Below the pieces are notes generated by a model that did not search any database, had not been told where the DNA came from, and saw only the letters and a list, made by a program, of their open reading frames with translations. Position numbers and translations under genes: made by a program. From NCBI GenBank assembly GCA_902611815.1, contig CACMAZ010000013.1:1-33638 (forward strand): a DNA stretch of 33,638 bases, read 5' to 3'. This document shows, piece by piece, positions 7,592-15,909 of this stretch (positions are counted from its first letter, which is position 1; every line of letters begins with the position of its first letter). The DNA is from an uncultured Pelagibacteraceae bacterium. Lineage in GTDB: Bacteria > Pseudomonadota > Alphaproteobacteria > Pelagibacterales > Pelagibacteraceae.

Positions 7592-7888
7592 ATGTCGCCT
7601 AAGAATAAAAAAAAATTATTAATTTTAAGAAAAAAACTTGATTACGTAGATGATAAATTACTAAATTTACTAAAAATAAGAGCAAATTATGTAAAAAATG
7701 TTCTTTTATTAAAAGAATTTAAAAAAGAAATAATCGATAGAAAAAGAATTAATATGATTTTAAAAAATATAAAAAAAAAATCTATTAAAAAAAGGATTGA
7801 TCCAAAAATAAGTTATAGAATTTGGAAAAATATGATTTATGCTTTTATAGATTACGAATATAGAAATTTTAAAAATAAACGTAAATAA
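7592..7888 (+). CDS. Chorismate mutase, AroQ class (type II)
   Basis: A small all-helical protein of 98 residues that would convert chorismate to prephenate for Phe/Tyr synthesis. The AroQ pattern is present: LRKKLDYVDDKLLNLLKIRANYV (Arg13, Arg30 as active-site arginines), Lys41, and IIDRKR (Asp49, Arg52). IWKNMIYAFIDYEY near the C-terminus fits the last helix, with Glu89 where E. coli has Gln88. The acidic residue that usually follows the DxxR motif is replaced by Ile53, which is unusual. It starts 43 bases from the divergent ctaA and ends immediately next to the convergent rpmG stop with no base between. It stands alone, without pheA or tyrA nearby. Confidence 0.8.
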   Translation: MSPKNKKKLLILRKKLDYVDDKLLNLLKIRANYVKNVLLLKEFKKEIIDRKRINMILKNIKKKSIKKRIDPKISYRIWKNMIYAFIDYEYRNFKNKRK

Positions 7889-8080
7889 TTATTTACTATG
7901 AGGTGGCAACTTCTTTTCTACAAAAATTTCATGCTTCCTTGTAGAAGGATTGTATTTTCTAGCTTTTAATTTAACTTTAGCTTTTTCACCGCCAGAAGGT
8001 TTTTTAACATAATAATAAAAAGCACTGTCTGGTTTAGCTTCAGGTACCAATCTAACCTTTACGTGTGATTTTTTAGCCAT
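7889..8080 (-). CDS. rpmG: 50S ribosomal protein L33
   Basis: A 63-residue basic protein. The pattern HVKVRLVPEA, FYYYVKKPSGG and KYNPSTRKHEIFVEKKL matches bacterial L33 (usual signature YxTxKNxR...KLxLKKYdPxxRKHvxxkExK). It is slightly longer than the common 50-55 residues and lacks the zinc-ribbon cysteines, so it is the zinc-independent form. Its ATG overlaps the end of the merR-like gene by eight bases, which places it at the tail of the chaperone-rpmF-plsX-ihfA-merR unit. Two genes of large-subunit proteins (L32 and L33) thus lie in the same run. Confidence 0.9.
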   Translation of the reverse strand: MAKKSHVKVRLVPEAKPDSAFYYYVKKPSGGEKAKVKLKARKYNPSTRKHEIFVEKKLPPHSK

Positions 8081-8444
8081 TATTTTTTTTCAAGTTTTTA
8101 ATAATATTGTTTATTTTATTTAATCTAAACTTAATATTAAGAGTACTTATATTTTTTTTGTCATTCTCGTCAATATTTAAATTATTACTATTTAAAACTT
8201 TTTTAACACCATTGATAGTCATTCCTTGACTTTTTAGTAAGTATTGAACTTTTATTAATATATCTATACTTTTTTCATCATAATAACGATGGTTATTAAT
8301 TTTAATTGGTTTTATTTGTTTAAAATGTTTTTCCCAAAATCTGAGTGTGTGCGGCTTACTACCGGTAATACTATTTTTATTTGCATTTAGAATTTTGACA
8401 ACTTCACCAATGGTTTTATAAGATCTTTTTTTCTTATTTGTCAT
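8073..8444 (-). CDS. MerR-family transcriptional regulator
   Basis: A 123-residue protein with an N-terminal winged helix-turn-helix of MerR type: YKTIGEVVKILNAN (9-22), LRFWEKHFKQIKPIK and RYYDEKSIDILIKVQYLLKSQGMTI, followed by a short charged C-terminal helix. No metal-binding cysteines are present, so the effector is not predictable. A gene of this kind follows ihfA in many alphaproteobacteria, and here its ATG overlaps the ihfA end by 11 bases. Targets are unknown. Streamlined marine genomes keep few regulators, so its retention is noteworthy. Confidence 0.9.
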   Translation of the reverse strand: MTNKKKRSYKTIGEVVKILNANKNSITGSKPHTLRFWEKHFKQIKPIKINNHRYYDEKSIDILIKVQYLLKSQGMTINGVKKVLNSNNLNIDENDKKNISTLNIKFRLNKINNIIKNLKKNNG

Positions 8445-8733
8445 AATCCATATTTATGAATTTTTTAAAGTCTTTTGATGGTTTAAATAATACTACATTT
8501 CGTTCAGAAATTATTTTTTTTTCTTTGGTTTTAGGATTTCTACCTACCCTTTTTTTTTTATATCTTATTTCAAAAGTACCAAAATTAGCTATTTTAACTT
8601 TTTTATTTTTCTTTAAATTTTCTGTTATAATATTTAAAATATCTTCAAAAATAGTATCTAAAATTCGTTTTGATAAACCAATTTGCATATACAAAGAATT
8701 TAGTATTTCTTTTTTGGTTAAATTTACTCTCAT
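8434..8733 (-). CDS. ihfA: Integration host factor alpha subunit
   Basis: DNA-bending protein of the HU/IHF family, 99 residues. The core KVKIANFGTFEIRYKKKRVGRNPKTKE, here spanning about residues 45-71, includes the GxGRNPxT-type beta arm that intercalates into DNA. It is followed by RNVVLFKPSKDFKKFIN. The sequence resembles IHF-alpha more than HU because of the start MRVNLTKKEIL and the FKPS motif, and the merR-like gene follows as in other alphaproteobacteria. Its ATG overlaps the plsX TGA (ATGA, 8730-8733). The fabH gene that usually separates plsX and ihfA is not here. Confidence 0.9.
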   Translation of the reverse strand: MRVNLTKKEILNSLYMQIGLSKRILDTIFEDILNIITENLKKNKKVKIANFGTFEIRYKKKRVGRNPKTKEKKIISERNVVLFKPSKDFKKFINMDYDK

Positions 8734-9737
8734 ATGGAAATATTGTCTTTAATTTTTTGTATTAGATTATTTTTTACAACTTTAATACATACATTTAAAG
8801 AATAAGAAAAACCAAGATAGTCTGTTGAGCCATGGCTTTTTATAACCGGAGAGTTAAGCCCAATTAATATTGCTCCATTATAAAGTCTTGGGTCTAATTT
8901 TTTTTTTACTTTATTCAAATTCTTAAGATTTATTAAACTAGATAATTTACCTAAAATGTTTGAAGTCATTGAATCTTTAAATTCTTTTATAATAAAATTT
9001 GCAGTTCCTTCGGCTGTTTTGAGAGCAATATTTCCTGTAAAGCCATCTGTAACTATAACATTCACTTTACCATCCATTATTTGATTTCCCTCTATATATC
9101 CATGAAAATTAAAGTTTTTATTTTTTCTATTATTTAATTCTTGATATGCTTTTTTAATGGTTTCGTTACCTTTCAGTTCCTCAGAACCTATATTCAGAAG
9201 TGCAACTTCAGGTTCATCATTTGGGTACAAGGATTTGTAAAGTGATGATCCCATTATAGAAAAATCAACTAAATTTTTATCATTACATTCAATGTTAGCA
9301 CCAAGATCTAAAACAACATTGAAATTGTTTTTATTTGGCCACAGTGCTGACAAGGCAGGTTTATCAATATTCTCTATCATTTTTAAATTTAATTTGGAAA
9401 TTATAAAAAGGGCTCCTGTATTTCCTGCAGAGATAGCTACATCAGACTCTTTTTTTTTTACACTTTGGATAGTCAACCACATACTTGTATCTTTCCCTTT
9501 TTTGGCAGCAGACAAAGGAGAATCTGTATCTAAAATTTTATTTTTAGTATCTGTTATATGAAAAATGTTTTCATCGTAATCTTTTGGTAGTAATAATTCT
9601 ATTTTTTCTTTATCACCAAAAATATTATATATAATATCTTTATTTTCTTTATAATTTTCTAAAATTCCATTAATAATTTTATTTGGTGCGTTTTCACCAC
9701 CCATTGCATCAACTGCAATTTTAATTTTTGGTAACAT
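8730..9737 (-). CDS. plsX: Phosphate acyltransferase
   Basis: Makes acyl-phosphate from acyl-ACP for the first acylation of glycerol-3-phosphate in phospholipid synthesis; peripheral to the inner membrane. The 335-residue product starts with KIAVDAMGGENAPNKIING (PlsX signature AxDxMGGDxxP). It contains SAAKKGKDTSMWLTIQSVKKKESDVAISAGNTGAL (about 76-110), the VLDLGANIEC motif, ALLNIGSEELKGNE and VTDGFTGNIALKTAEGTA. It lies eight bases after rpmF and is coupled to ihfA. The usual rpmF-plsX association is preserved, but fabH is missing downstream. Confidence 0.96.
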   Translation of the reverse strand: MLPKIKIAVDAMGGENAPNKIINGILENYKENKDIIYNIFGDKEKIELLLPKDYDENIFHITDTKNKILDTDSPLSAAKKGKDTSMWLTIQSVKKKESDVAISAGNTGALFIISKLNLKMIENIDKPALSALWPNKNNFNVVLDLGANIECNDKNLVDFSIMGSSLYKSLYPNDEPEVALLNIGSEELKGNETIKKAYQELNNRKNKNFNFHGYIEGNQIMDGKVNVIVTDGFTGNIALKTAEGTANFIIKEFKDSMTSNILGKLSSLINLKNLNKVKKKLDPRLYNGAILIGLNSPVIKSHGSTDYLGFSYSLNVCIKVVKNNLIQKIKDNISI

Positions 9738-9745
9738 ATAAAAAA

Positions 9746-9925
9746 TTATTCCTTAGGATCTAAAACTTGTCTGCCCTTATAAGTTCCAGTTTTTAAATCA
9801 ATGTGATGTGACAATCTATATTCACCAGACTTTTTGTCTTCAACAATATTTTTTGTTGAAAATTTTAAATGTGATCTACGTTTTCCAGATCTAGATTTTG
9901 TTGTTTTACGTTTAGGTACTGCCAT
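9746..9925 (-). CDS. rpmF: 50S ribosomal protein L32
   Basis: A 59-codon gene between the bc1 chaperone gene and plsX. The translation begins [19 protein letters not shown], the standard L32 N-terminus, and continues with [18 protein letters not shown], typical of alphaproteobacterial L32. It lacks the cysteine pairs of zinc-binding L32. The ATG at 9925 lies three bases after the stop of the upstream gene, and plsX follows after eight bases. Linkage of rpmF and plsX is common across Proteobacteria. Confidence 0.96.
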   Translation of the reverse strand: MAVPKRKTTKSRSGKRRSHLKFSTKNIVEDKKSGEYRLSHHIDLKTGTYKGRQVLDPKE

Positions 9926-9928
9926 TTT

Positions 9929-10402
9929 TTAAAATTTATGATCTATTACACTTTTTGTAAATGAATTTAAAGGGATTTTTGATAAATATATTGAATACTT
10001 ATCTAAATAATCAATAAATTTTTCATTATTGTCTTTAATTTCTATGTACAAATTAAGAATATTGATTTTTTGGTCAATTTGCAATTCCTCCCATTTATTA
10101 ATTTTATCTATTATTGAATATAGTAAATTTACATAGGTTTTCATTTTTTTATTAACAGATTGATCACCATATCCAATTTCTCTTATATCAAGCTCTATTT
10201 GTCTAAATACATAATCGTAAAAATCTTGAAGATATTCCTTAGTAGACTTTGATTTGTAATATTTTAAAAAAAAAGCTAAATGAAATAAAAATACCAATAA
10301 TCTATCTGAAAATGTATCTTTTTTTGTGAAATAAAAAAAAAGAGTTTTATTTCTAGAGAGATTTACCAAATTATTATATATATTTACAAATTCTTTATTC
10401 AT
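9929..10402 (-). CDS. Ubiquinol-cytochrome c (bc1) assembly chaperone, CBP3/UQCC1-like
   Basis: A 157-residue protein matching the ubiquinol-cytochrome c chaperone family: DTFSDRLLVFLFHLAFFL (about 29-46) and then LQDFYDYVFRQIELDIREIGYGDQSVNKKMK, whose DxREIGxGDxSVxKxMK core is diagnostic. In mitochondria the homologue helps synthesis and assembly of cytochrome b. A role in bc1 complex assembly is inferred here. Gene order with rpmF and plsX is the common alphaproteobacterial one, except that the DUF177/YceD gene usually before rpmF is absent. Its start codon shares three bases with the start codon of the divergent bamE gene (CATG, 10400-10403), so its promoter must lie inside bamE. No other in-frame ATG exists until residue 86. 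Confidence 0.88.
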   Translation of the reverse strand: MNKEFVNIYNNLVNLSRNKTLFFYFTKKDTFSDRLLVFLFHLAFFLKYYKSKSTKEYLQDFYDYVFRQIELDIREIGYGDQSVNKKMKTYVNLLYSIIDKINKWEELQIDQKINILNLYIEIKDNNEKFIDYLDKYSIYLSKIPLNSFTKSVIDHKF

Positions 10403-10865
10403 GAAATTATTATTTTATATATCTATTTTTTTTTTAATATCAAATTGTTCTTTTAATTTAGTAGACGACCACCACGGAATACATTATTTAGATAAAAAAG
10501 AGAAAAAAATTATAGTTCAAGAGTCTAATGTTAATGATATTATAAATATTTTTGGAGAACCTTCGACAAAAAGTAGCTTTGATAATGATGTTTGGATTTA
10601 TATTGAGAGAAAGATAAGCAATACTCATTTTTTTGGTAGAAGAAAACTAATTGTTAATAATGTAATGGTTTTAGAAATAGATGACAAAGGTGTATTGGCA
10701 AAAAAAGACTTTTATAATATTGATGACATGAAAGATATTAAATTTGATGATCAAAGATCAGAAACTTTACAAAAAAGAAACTTTATATATAATTTTCTTT
10801 CAAGTATGAGGCAAAGAATTAATGACCCTTTGGGAGTGAGAAAGAAAAAAAGACAAGGTCAGTAA
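10401..10865 (+). CDS. bamE: Outer-membrane assembly lipoprotein, BamE/SmpA family
   Basis: A 154-residue lipoprotein precursor: Lys2, a hydrophobic stretch and the lipobox FLISNCS with Cys16 as the predicted lipidation site. The BamE fold follows (VNDIINIFGEPSTKSSFDNDVWIYIERK at about 44-71, then FFGRRKLIVNNVMVLEIDDKGVL). BamE is an accessory subunit of the BAM complex that inserts beta-barrel proteins into the outer membrane. The C-terminal tail is basic. A divergent pairing of bamE with the bc1 chaperone gene is usual in alphaproteobacteria, but here the two start codons overlap, leaving no spacer. The signal peptide fits the ATG at 10401, so the start is well supported. It ends 22 bases from the convergent hppA stop. 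Confidence 0.9.
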   Translation: MKLLFYISIFFLISNCSFNLVDDHHGIHYLDKKEKKIIVQESNVNDIINIFGEPSTKSSFDNDVWIYIERKISNTHFFGRRKLIVNNVMVLEIDDKGVLAKKDFYNIDDMKDIKFDDQRSETLQKRNFIYNFLSSMRQRINDPLGVRKKKRQGQ

Positions 10866-10887
10866 AAATATATAATACAATAAATAT

Positions 10888-12993
10888 TTAACCAGCTATA
10901 ACAGCTAATAACAATAATGCTACTATATTTGTAATTTTAATCATTGGATTTACTGCTGGTCCGGCAGTGTCCTTATATGGATCTCCAACAGTATCACCAG
11001 TAACAGCAGCTTTATGTGCTTCAGAACCTTTTCCACCAAAATTTCCATCTTCAATATATTTTTTTGCATTATCCCATGCACCACCACCAGCTGTCATTGA
11101 AACTGCAACAAATAATCCAGTAATTATAACTCCCAACAACATTGCACCAACAGATGCAAGTGCAGCTACCTGACCTCCAATTGATAAAATTATAAAATAT
11201 AAAACTATTGGTGAAAGAACTGGTAATAATGATGGAATTATCATTTCCTTTATGGCTGCAACTGTTAATAAGTCTACAAGTTTAGCATAATCAGGTTTCT
11301 GCTTCCTTTTCATGATACCAGGGTATTTTTTAAATTGTCTTCTCACTTCAATAACTACAGCACCACCTGCTCTACCAACAGCTTGCATTCCCATTGAGCC
11401 AAAAAGATATGGTAACATTCCACCAATGAGTAGACCTACAACAACATATGGATTTGATAAATCAAACGTTACAATTATTCCCTCTAATTTAGATCCGGCA
11501 ACTTTTGAAAAGTGTTTAATATCCTCAGTGTATGCAGCAAATAATACTAAAGCACCTAAACCTGCTGAACCTATTGCATAACCCTTTGTAACTGCTTTTG
11601 TTGTATTACCGACTGCATCTAATGCATCAGTTGTTTTTCTAACATTATTAGGTAATTTAGACATTTCAGCAATTCCACCTGCATTATCTGTGACTGGACC
11701 ATATGCATCCAAAGCTACAACCATCCCAGCCAAAGCTAACATAGTAGTTACAGCTATTGCAATCCCATATAAGCCAGCAATATTATTTGTTAAAAGTATA
11801 CCAGAAACAATTATTAATGCTGGTATTGCAGTTGCTTCCAAAGAAATAGCTAAACCTTGGATTACGTTAGTACCATGACCAGTCGTTGATGAATTAGCAA
11901 CACTTCTAACTGGTCTGTAATTAGTACCTGTATAATATTCAGTTACCCAAATTAATAAACCTGTAATAACTAATCCTATTACTCCACAGTAATATAAATC
12001 AATTCCAGTAAAAGACTTATTTTTAAGTTTGTAAATATTTTCTAATCCTAAAACATAATCTGTAACGGGATATAAAATTATTAGAGAAGCTATAGCAGAA
12101 ACTATGAAACCTTTATATAAAGCGTTCATAACATTTTTGCTGCTACCTAATTTAACAAAAAATGTTCCAATTATTGATGTTAAAATGCATGCGCCACCTA
12201 TTGTTAATGGGTATATCAACATACTCATATCATCAGGGAAAAATATTGAAGATAAAACCATTGTTGCAACAATAGTTACTGCATATGTTTCAAATAAGTC
12301 AGCTGCCATACCTGCACAATCACCTACGTTGTCACCAACGTTATCAGCTATAACAGCGGGGTTTCTTGGATCATCTTCTGGAATTCCTGCCTCAACTTTT
12401 CCAACTAGATCTGCTCCAACATCGGCACCTTTTGTGAATATACCTCCACCTAATCTAGCAAAAATTGAGATTAAAGATGCACCAAAACCAAGTGCAACAA
12501 GGGCATTAACTATTTCCCTTTCATCAATTTCAAATTTTAATAAAAGATAATAATAAACTGCAATTGACAATAAAGCTAAACCTGCAACTAACATTCCTGT
12601 TACGGCTCCTGATTTAAATGCTACATTCAAACCACTGTCTAAACCTTTTCTTGATGCTTCTGCAGTTCTAACATTTGCTTGAACAGAAACTAACATTCCT
12701 ACGTAACCTGCGATACCAGAGAGAGTTGCGCCAATAAGATAACCTAAACCAACTAGAATACTAAACGAAAAACTCACAATTACTAAAACCACAACTCCTA
12801 CAATAGCTATAGTTTTATATTGTCTGTTTAAGTATGCTTTGGCTCCAATTTGTATAGCAGAAGCAATTTCTTGCATTTTAGCATTACCTGCACTGGAGCT
12901 TAAAATACTTTTACCTGTAAAAAAACCATAAACTATTGATAAAAGTCCTGCTAATATTGTGTAAATTAAAATTGTTTCAGTATTACTTGACAT
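10888..12993 (-). CDS. hppA: Membrane H+-translocating pyrophosphatase, K+-independent
   Basis: Couples hydrolysis of pyrophosphate to proton export across the cytoplasmic membrane. The 701 residues with about 16 hydrophobic segments match the family. The catalytic loops are present: [37 protein letters not shown] (about 189-224, given by position) and [10 protein letters not shown] (435-444). The subclass signature [10 protein letters not shown] has Lys466 and Thr469, the residues that mark potassium-independent proton pumps (Ala and Gly in the K+-dependent class). Codon use is less AT-biased than in flanking genes, suggesting strong expression. A monocistronic unit is likely, with a candidate promoter at 13016-13043. 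Several open frames on the opposite strand are shadows of its alanine/glycine-rich codons. Confidence 0.98.
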   Translation of the reverse strand: MSSNTETILIYTILAGLLSIVYGFFTGKSILSSSAGNAKMQEIASAIQIGAKAYLNRQYKTIAIVGVVVLVIVSFSFSILVGLGYLIGATLSGIAGYVGMLVSVQANVRTAEASRKGLDSGLNVAFKSGAVTGMLVAGLALLSIAVYYYLLLKFEIDEREIVNALVALGFGASLISIFARLGGGIFTKGADVGADLVGKVEAGIPEDDPRNPAVIADNVGDNVGDCAGMAADLFETYAVTIVATMVLSSIFFPDDMSMLIYPLTIGGACILTSIIGTFFVKLGSSKNVMNALYKGFIVSAIASLIILYPVTDYVLGLENIYKLKNKSFTGIDLYYCGVIGLVITGLLIWVTEYYTGTNYRPVRSVANSSTTGHGTNVIQGLAISLEATAIPALIIVSGILLTNNIAGLYGIAIAVTTMLALAGMVVALDAYGPVTDNAGGIAEMSKLPNNVRKTTDALDAVGNTTKAVTKGYAIGSAGLGALVLFAAYTEDIKHFSKVAGSKLEGIIVTFDLSNPYVVVGLLIGGMLPYLFGSMGMQAVGRAGGAVVIEVRRQFKKYPGIMKRKQKPDYAKLVDLLTVAAIKEMIIPSLLPVLSPIVLYFIILSIGGQVAALASVGAMLLGVIITGLFVAVSMTAGGGAWDNAKKYIEDGNFGGKGSEAHKAAVTGDTVGDPYKDTAGPAVNPMIKITNIVALLLLAVIAG

Positions 12994-13015
12994 AGTTTTG
13001 TTTTTTAAAAATCGG

Positions 13016-13043
13016 ACAATACAAAATAAAACATAAAAGGCAA
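13016..13043 (-). promoter_or_regulatory. Candidate promoter of hppA
   Basis: On the minus strand TTGCCT (13043-13038) and TATTGT (13021-13016) are separated by 16 bases, with the hppA ATG 23 bases further on. Four of six bases match each sigma-70 consensus box. This is a moderate match in an AT-rich spacer and could be chance. Confidence 0.3.
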
Positions 13044-13050
13044 TAAAATA

Positions 13051-14016
13051 TTAAGTGAAAAGATGCTCGTAGCCTGGGGTTTTTGTGAAATTCAACACTT
13101 TATCAGCATTTAGAAGCCTAAATTTGAATTTTTTTTTAGATAAAATTTTACCTATTCTGCTAATTTTTGTTTTGGTTATTCTTGAAATTTTGTCAATTTT
13201 ATCTCTTTTAGATTTGTTTGCAGTAAATAAAATTTGATAGTCATCGCCATTAAAAATAAATTTACTTTTTTTTAAAGAATTCTTACTTAAAAAAATTTTT
13301 AATTTATTAGATATTGGTATTTTATCGTAATAAATTTCTGATGATATCTTTTGGTCGTTAATCATTTTTTTTAAATCGATTAAAAGGCCATCGGAAATAT
13401 CAATTGATGTATTTGCTATTTTTGTTAGATACTTCGAAAAATTCAAGTTAATCATTGGTAAATAAAATTTGTTTATAAAATATTTTTGGTGAATATTTTT
13501 ATTAAATTTTTTTTTTTGTAAATATTTTAAACCTAAATGACTATCACCTAAATAACCTGTAATATAAATATCATCATTTATTTTAGCGTTATTTCTTTTA
13601 ACTATTTTATTACTGTATCCCAATGAAACAATAGTGAATGAATTTATCTTTGAAAAAACCGTATCTCCTCCAGATAATTTTATTGAAAATTTCTTCTGTT
13701 CAGACTTTAATGAATTAATCATTTTTTTTAAGTTTTTGTTACTAAAAGACTCTTTATTTCCGCTTCCTGAAATAAAATAATATTTAGGGACAACACCTTT
13801 GCAAACTAAATCTGATATAGAGGATCTAATAATTTTTTTTATCAATAAATTAGGGTTTTTAAAATTTGGAAAATGTATTTTTTCTACATATGTATCAATA
13901 GAAATTACGTTTTTATTTTTTTTATCGAAAAATACATCATCATTTAGTTTTAATGCAGATGGATTATTTTTAACTAATTTCGTTAAATAATTTGTAATTA
14001 AAGTACTTTCATTCAT
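13051..14016 (-). CDS. thiL: Thiamine-monophosphate kinase
   Basis: Phosphorylates thiamine monophosphate to the active cofactor thiamine pyrophosphate. The 321-residue protein has the ThiL/PurM-like pattern: SALKLNDDVFF (metal-binding aspartates near residues 23-24), VISIDTYVEKIHF, IRSSISDLVCKGVVPKYYF, LSGGDTVFSK and ANTSIDISDGLLIDLKK. It ends with the usual TPGYEHLF motif. It is the last gene of the ten-gene minus-strand run and overlaps nusB by eight bases. The nusB-thiL pairing is widespread in Proteobacteria. It is more lysine-rich than typical homologues, in keeping with the genome. Confidence 0.94.
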   Translation of the reverse strand: MNESTLITNYLTKLVKNNPSALKLNDDVFFDKKNKNVISIDTYVEKIHFPNFKNPNLLIKKIIRSSISDLVCKGVVPKYYFISGSGNKESFSNKNLKKMINSLKSEQKKFSIKLSGGDTVFSKINSFTIVSLGYSNKIVKRNNAKINDDIYITGYLGDSHLGLKYLQKKKFNKNIHQKYFINKFYLPMINLNFSKYLTKIANTSIDISDGLLIDLKKMINDQKISSEIYYDKIPISNKLKIFLSKNSLKKSKFIFNGDDYQILFTANKSKRDKIDKISRITKTKISRIGKILSKKKFKFRLLNADKVLNFTKTPGYEHLFT

Positions 14017-14413
14017 TATTTAATCTTAAATTTTTTGAGATTTTATCAAGTAATGCATTTAGATATTTTGTCTTTGCATCTTCAATAAAAAAATTTGATG
14101 CATCCAAGTATTCTTTAATAATTATTTTTGAAGATGTTTTAGGTTTGTATAGAAGTTCATAAATAGCACTCTTTAAGATAATTAAAAAAACATTGTCATG
14201 GTTTTTTAAATTAATATCTGTGTCTAAATAATTTTTTATTTCTGTGATTATAACTTCATTTCTTTCGATTGTTCCAAAGACAACGTCTTTTATAAATTTT
14301 TTGAACCTATGTTTAGGAATAATTATGTTCTGATCATTATTATAATACTTCCCATATAAAATTTGAATAATTATTACTCTAGGATTGTTTTTTGGACTAA
14401 AAGTTGGACTCAT
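14009..14413 (-). CDS. nusB: Transcription antitermination factor NusB
   Basis: RNA-binding protein that, with NusE (S10), assembles on boxA for rRNA antitermination. The 134-residue helical protein shows the family layout: PRVIIIQILYGKYYN near the N-terminus, FKKFIKDVVFGTIERNEVIITEIKNYL in the middle, and FLIILKSAIYELLYKPKTSSKIIIKEYLDASNFF (given across residues about 79-112). It closes with DAKTKYLNALLDKISKNLR. The order ribH-nusB-thiL is conserved in Proteobacteria and supports the call; the protein itself is divergent. Confidence 0.93.
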   Translation of the reverse strand: MSPTFSPKNNPRVIIIQILYGKYYNNDQNIIIPKHRFKKFIKDVVFGTIERNEVIITEIKNYLDTDINLKNHDNVFLIILKSAIYELLYKPKTSSKIIIKEYLDASNFFIEDAKTKYLNALLDKISKNLRLNNE

Positions 14414-14425
14414 TATACAATTGAC

Positions 14426-14812
14426 TTATTTAAATAGGATAGAATTTATTGCTAATGCCGCTTCTTTTCCTTTATTTTTTCTAACTAAGGCTTGTTTGTA
14501 ATTAAAACAAGTCAAAACAGAGTTTCCCACAGGTTTTTTACTATCTATGCTTATATTCATGATTGCATCAATCACTGATTTTGATATTAAATTAAAATGA
14601 GCAGTTTTCCCTTTAATTACGCAACCAATAGCTATAAAACCATCAAATTTTTTTAGATTTTTTGAAATTATTACTGGTATTTCAAAAACACCGGGAACTT
14701 TAATAATTTTTAAATTGGTTTTTTTATTAAGGTATTTTTTAGTACTTTTTAATAGAGCCTCGCTAATATCTTTATAATAATCTGATACAACTATAAGAAC
14801 TTTTTTTTTCAT
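14426..14812 (-). CDS. ribH: 6,7-dimethyl-8-ribityllumazine synthase
   Basis: Condenses the RibB product (3,4-dihydroxybutanone 4-phosphate) with the pyrimidine from RibD to form lumazine, the penultimate riboflavin step. Motifs are KVPGVFEIPVIISK (38-51), GCVIKGKTAHFNLISKSV with the catalytic His72, and PVGNSVLTCFNYKQAL. At 128 residues it is shorter than the usual 150-160, mainly by a trimmed N-terminus, but the active-site residues remain. The ATG overlaps the TGA of the preceding gene (ATGA, 14809-14812). Confidence 0.95.
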   Translation of the reverse strand: MKKKVLIVVSDYYKDISEALLKSTKKYLNKKTNLKIIKVPGVFEIPVIISKNLKKFDGFIAIGCVIKGKTAHFNLISKSVIDAIMNISIDSKKPVGNSVLTCFNYKQALVRKNKGKEAALAINSILFK

Positions 14813-15909
14813 TTAATAATCTCTTGTTTTACAATTTTTATATCAAATCCCTCTAGACCTACAACTTTTTTTGGTGATCTCGTAACTAAAATCATATTTT
14901 TAATCTTTAATGATTTTATTATTTGAGCACCTATACCGTAATTTCTTATCAATTGATCAGGTCTCTTTTTAATTTTCTCGGATTTTAAATCACGTAAGGT
15001 TGCAGATACAGACTTAATGTTGGTATCTCTAATAAATATGAGAACACAATTATTAAATTTTTGGAAGTATCTTAAAGTTTTAGTAAATGAATTTGGTAGA
15101 TTTTTTCCCATAAGATAATTTTCAACAATATTGGAAGATATAACCCTAACTCTAATATTTTTGTTAGATCTAATTTTACCTTTCACTAAAGCAAAATTCT
15201 CAGATCCATCTAATAGATTTTCAAATACTTTGATTGAAAATTTTTGATTGTTTATTGTTATATGATCCTTTTTCTTTAACTTTATCAATTTCTCATTTTT
15301 AAGTCTGTAAGAAATCAAGTCTTCAATTTTGCCAATCTTCAGATCATGCTTTTTTGCAAAATCGAAAAGCTCTTTTCCTTTTGCCATAACGCCGTCATCA
15401 TTCATTATTTCACATATAACCGCCGATGGATTTTTATTTGCAAGCTTTGAAATATCCACAGATGCTTCTGTGTGCCCTGCTCTAACCAAAACACCGCCGT
15501 CTTTTGATATAATTGGAAAAATATGTCCAGGAGAAACTATTTCCTCTTTCTTAACCTTATCTTTAATAGCTGTTTTAATAGTTTTGGACCTATCTTTAGC
15601 AGAAATACCAGTTGTAACACCTTTTTTTGCTTCAATAGAAACAGTAAAAGCAGTTTGATTTCTTGAATTATTTATTGGAGACATTAATGATAAGTTTAAT
15701 TTTTTTGCCTGTTTATCTGTAATAGCTAAACAAATTAATCCCCTGCCATATTTGGCCATAAAATTAATTTTATTAGACGATACATTTCCAGCTGGAACAA
15801 CTAAATCTCCTTCATTTTCACGATTTTCATCATCAACCAGGATATACATTTCACCCTTTTTAGCAGACCTAATAATTTTATCTATTGGAGTGTAATTACT
15901 TTTTACCAT
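14809..15909 (-). CDS. ribB: 3,4-dihydroxy-2-butanone 4-phosphate synthase with degenerate GTP cyclohydrolase II domain (RibBX type)
   Basis: The N-terminal domain (about 1-205) is an intact DHBP synthase: [20 protein letters not shown] (22-41), [18 protein letters not shown] and [15 protein letters not shown]. It turns ribulose 5-phosphate into the four-carbon riboflavin precursor. The C-terminal domain (about 215-366) aligns with GTP cyclohydrolase II through [25 protein letters not shown] and [10 protein letters not shown]. The zinc site, normally SECLTGD...RCDCG, is replaced by SSNIVENYL and KNLPN, so all three cysteine ligands are gone. The second activity is therefore probably lost, as in the RibBX variant known in Proteobacteria. 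Naming it plain ribBA would mislead. GTP cyclohydrolase II must be supplied from outside this window. Confidence 0.92.
   Translation of the reverse strand: MVKSNYTPIDKIIRSAKKGEMYILVDDENRENEGDLVVPAGNVSSNKINFMAKYGRGLICLAITDKQAKKLNLSLMSPINNSRNQTAFTVSIEAKKGVTTGISAKDRSKTIKTAIKDKVKKEEIVSPGHIFPIISKDGGVLVRAGHTEASVDISKLANKNPSAVICEIMNDDGVMAKGKELFDFAKKHDLKIGKIEDLISYRLKNEKLIKLKKKDHITINNQKFSIKVFENLLDGSENFALVKGKIRSNKNIRVRVISSNIVENYLMGKNLPNSFTKTLRYFQKFNNCVLIFIRDTNIKSVSATLRDLKSEKIKKRPDQLIRNYGIGAQIIKSLKIKNMILVTRSPKKVVGLEGFDIKIVKQEIIK

Noticed and set aside
12104..12550. A 148-codon plus-strand frame, with others at 10967, 11312 and 11690
   Set aside because: All are antisense to hppA, whose Gly/Ala-rich codons rarely create stops on the other strand; none shows a domain.
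15329..15658. A 109-codon plus-strand frame opposite ribB
   Set aside because: Antisense shadow of the conserved DHBP synthase domain.
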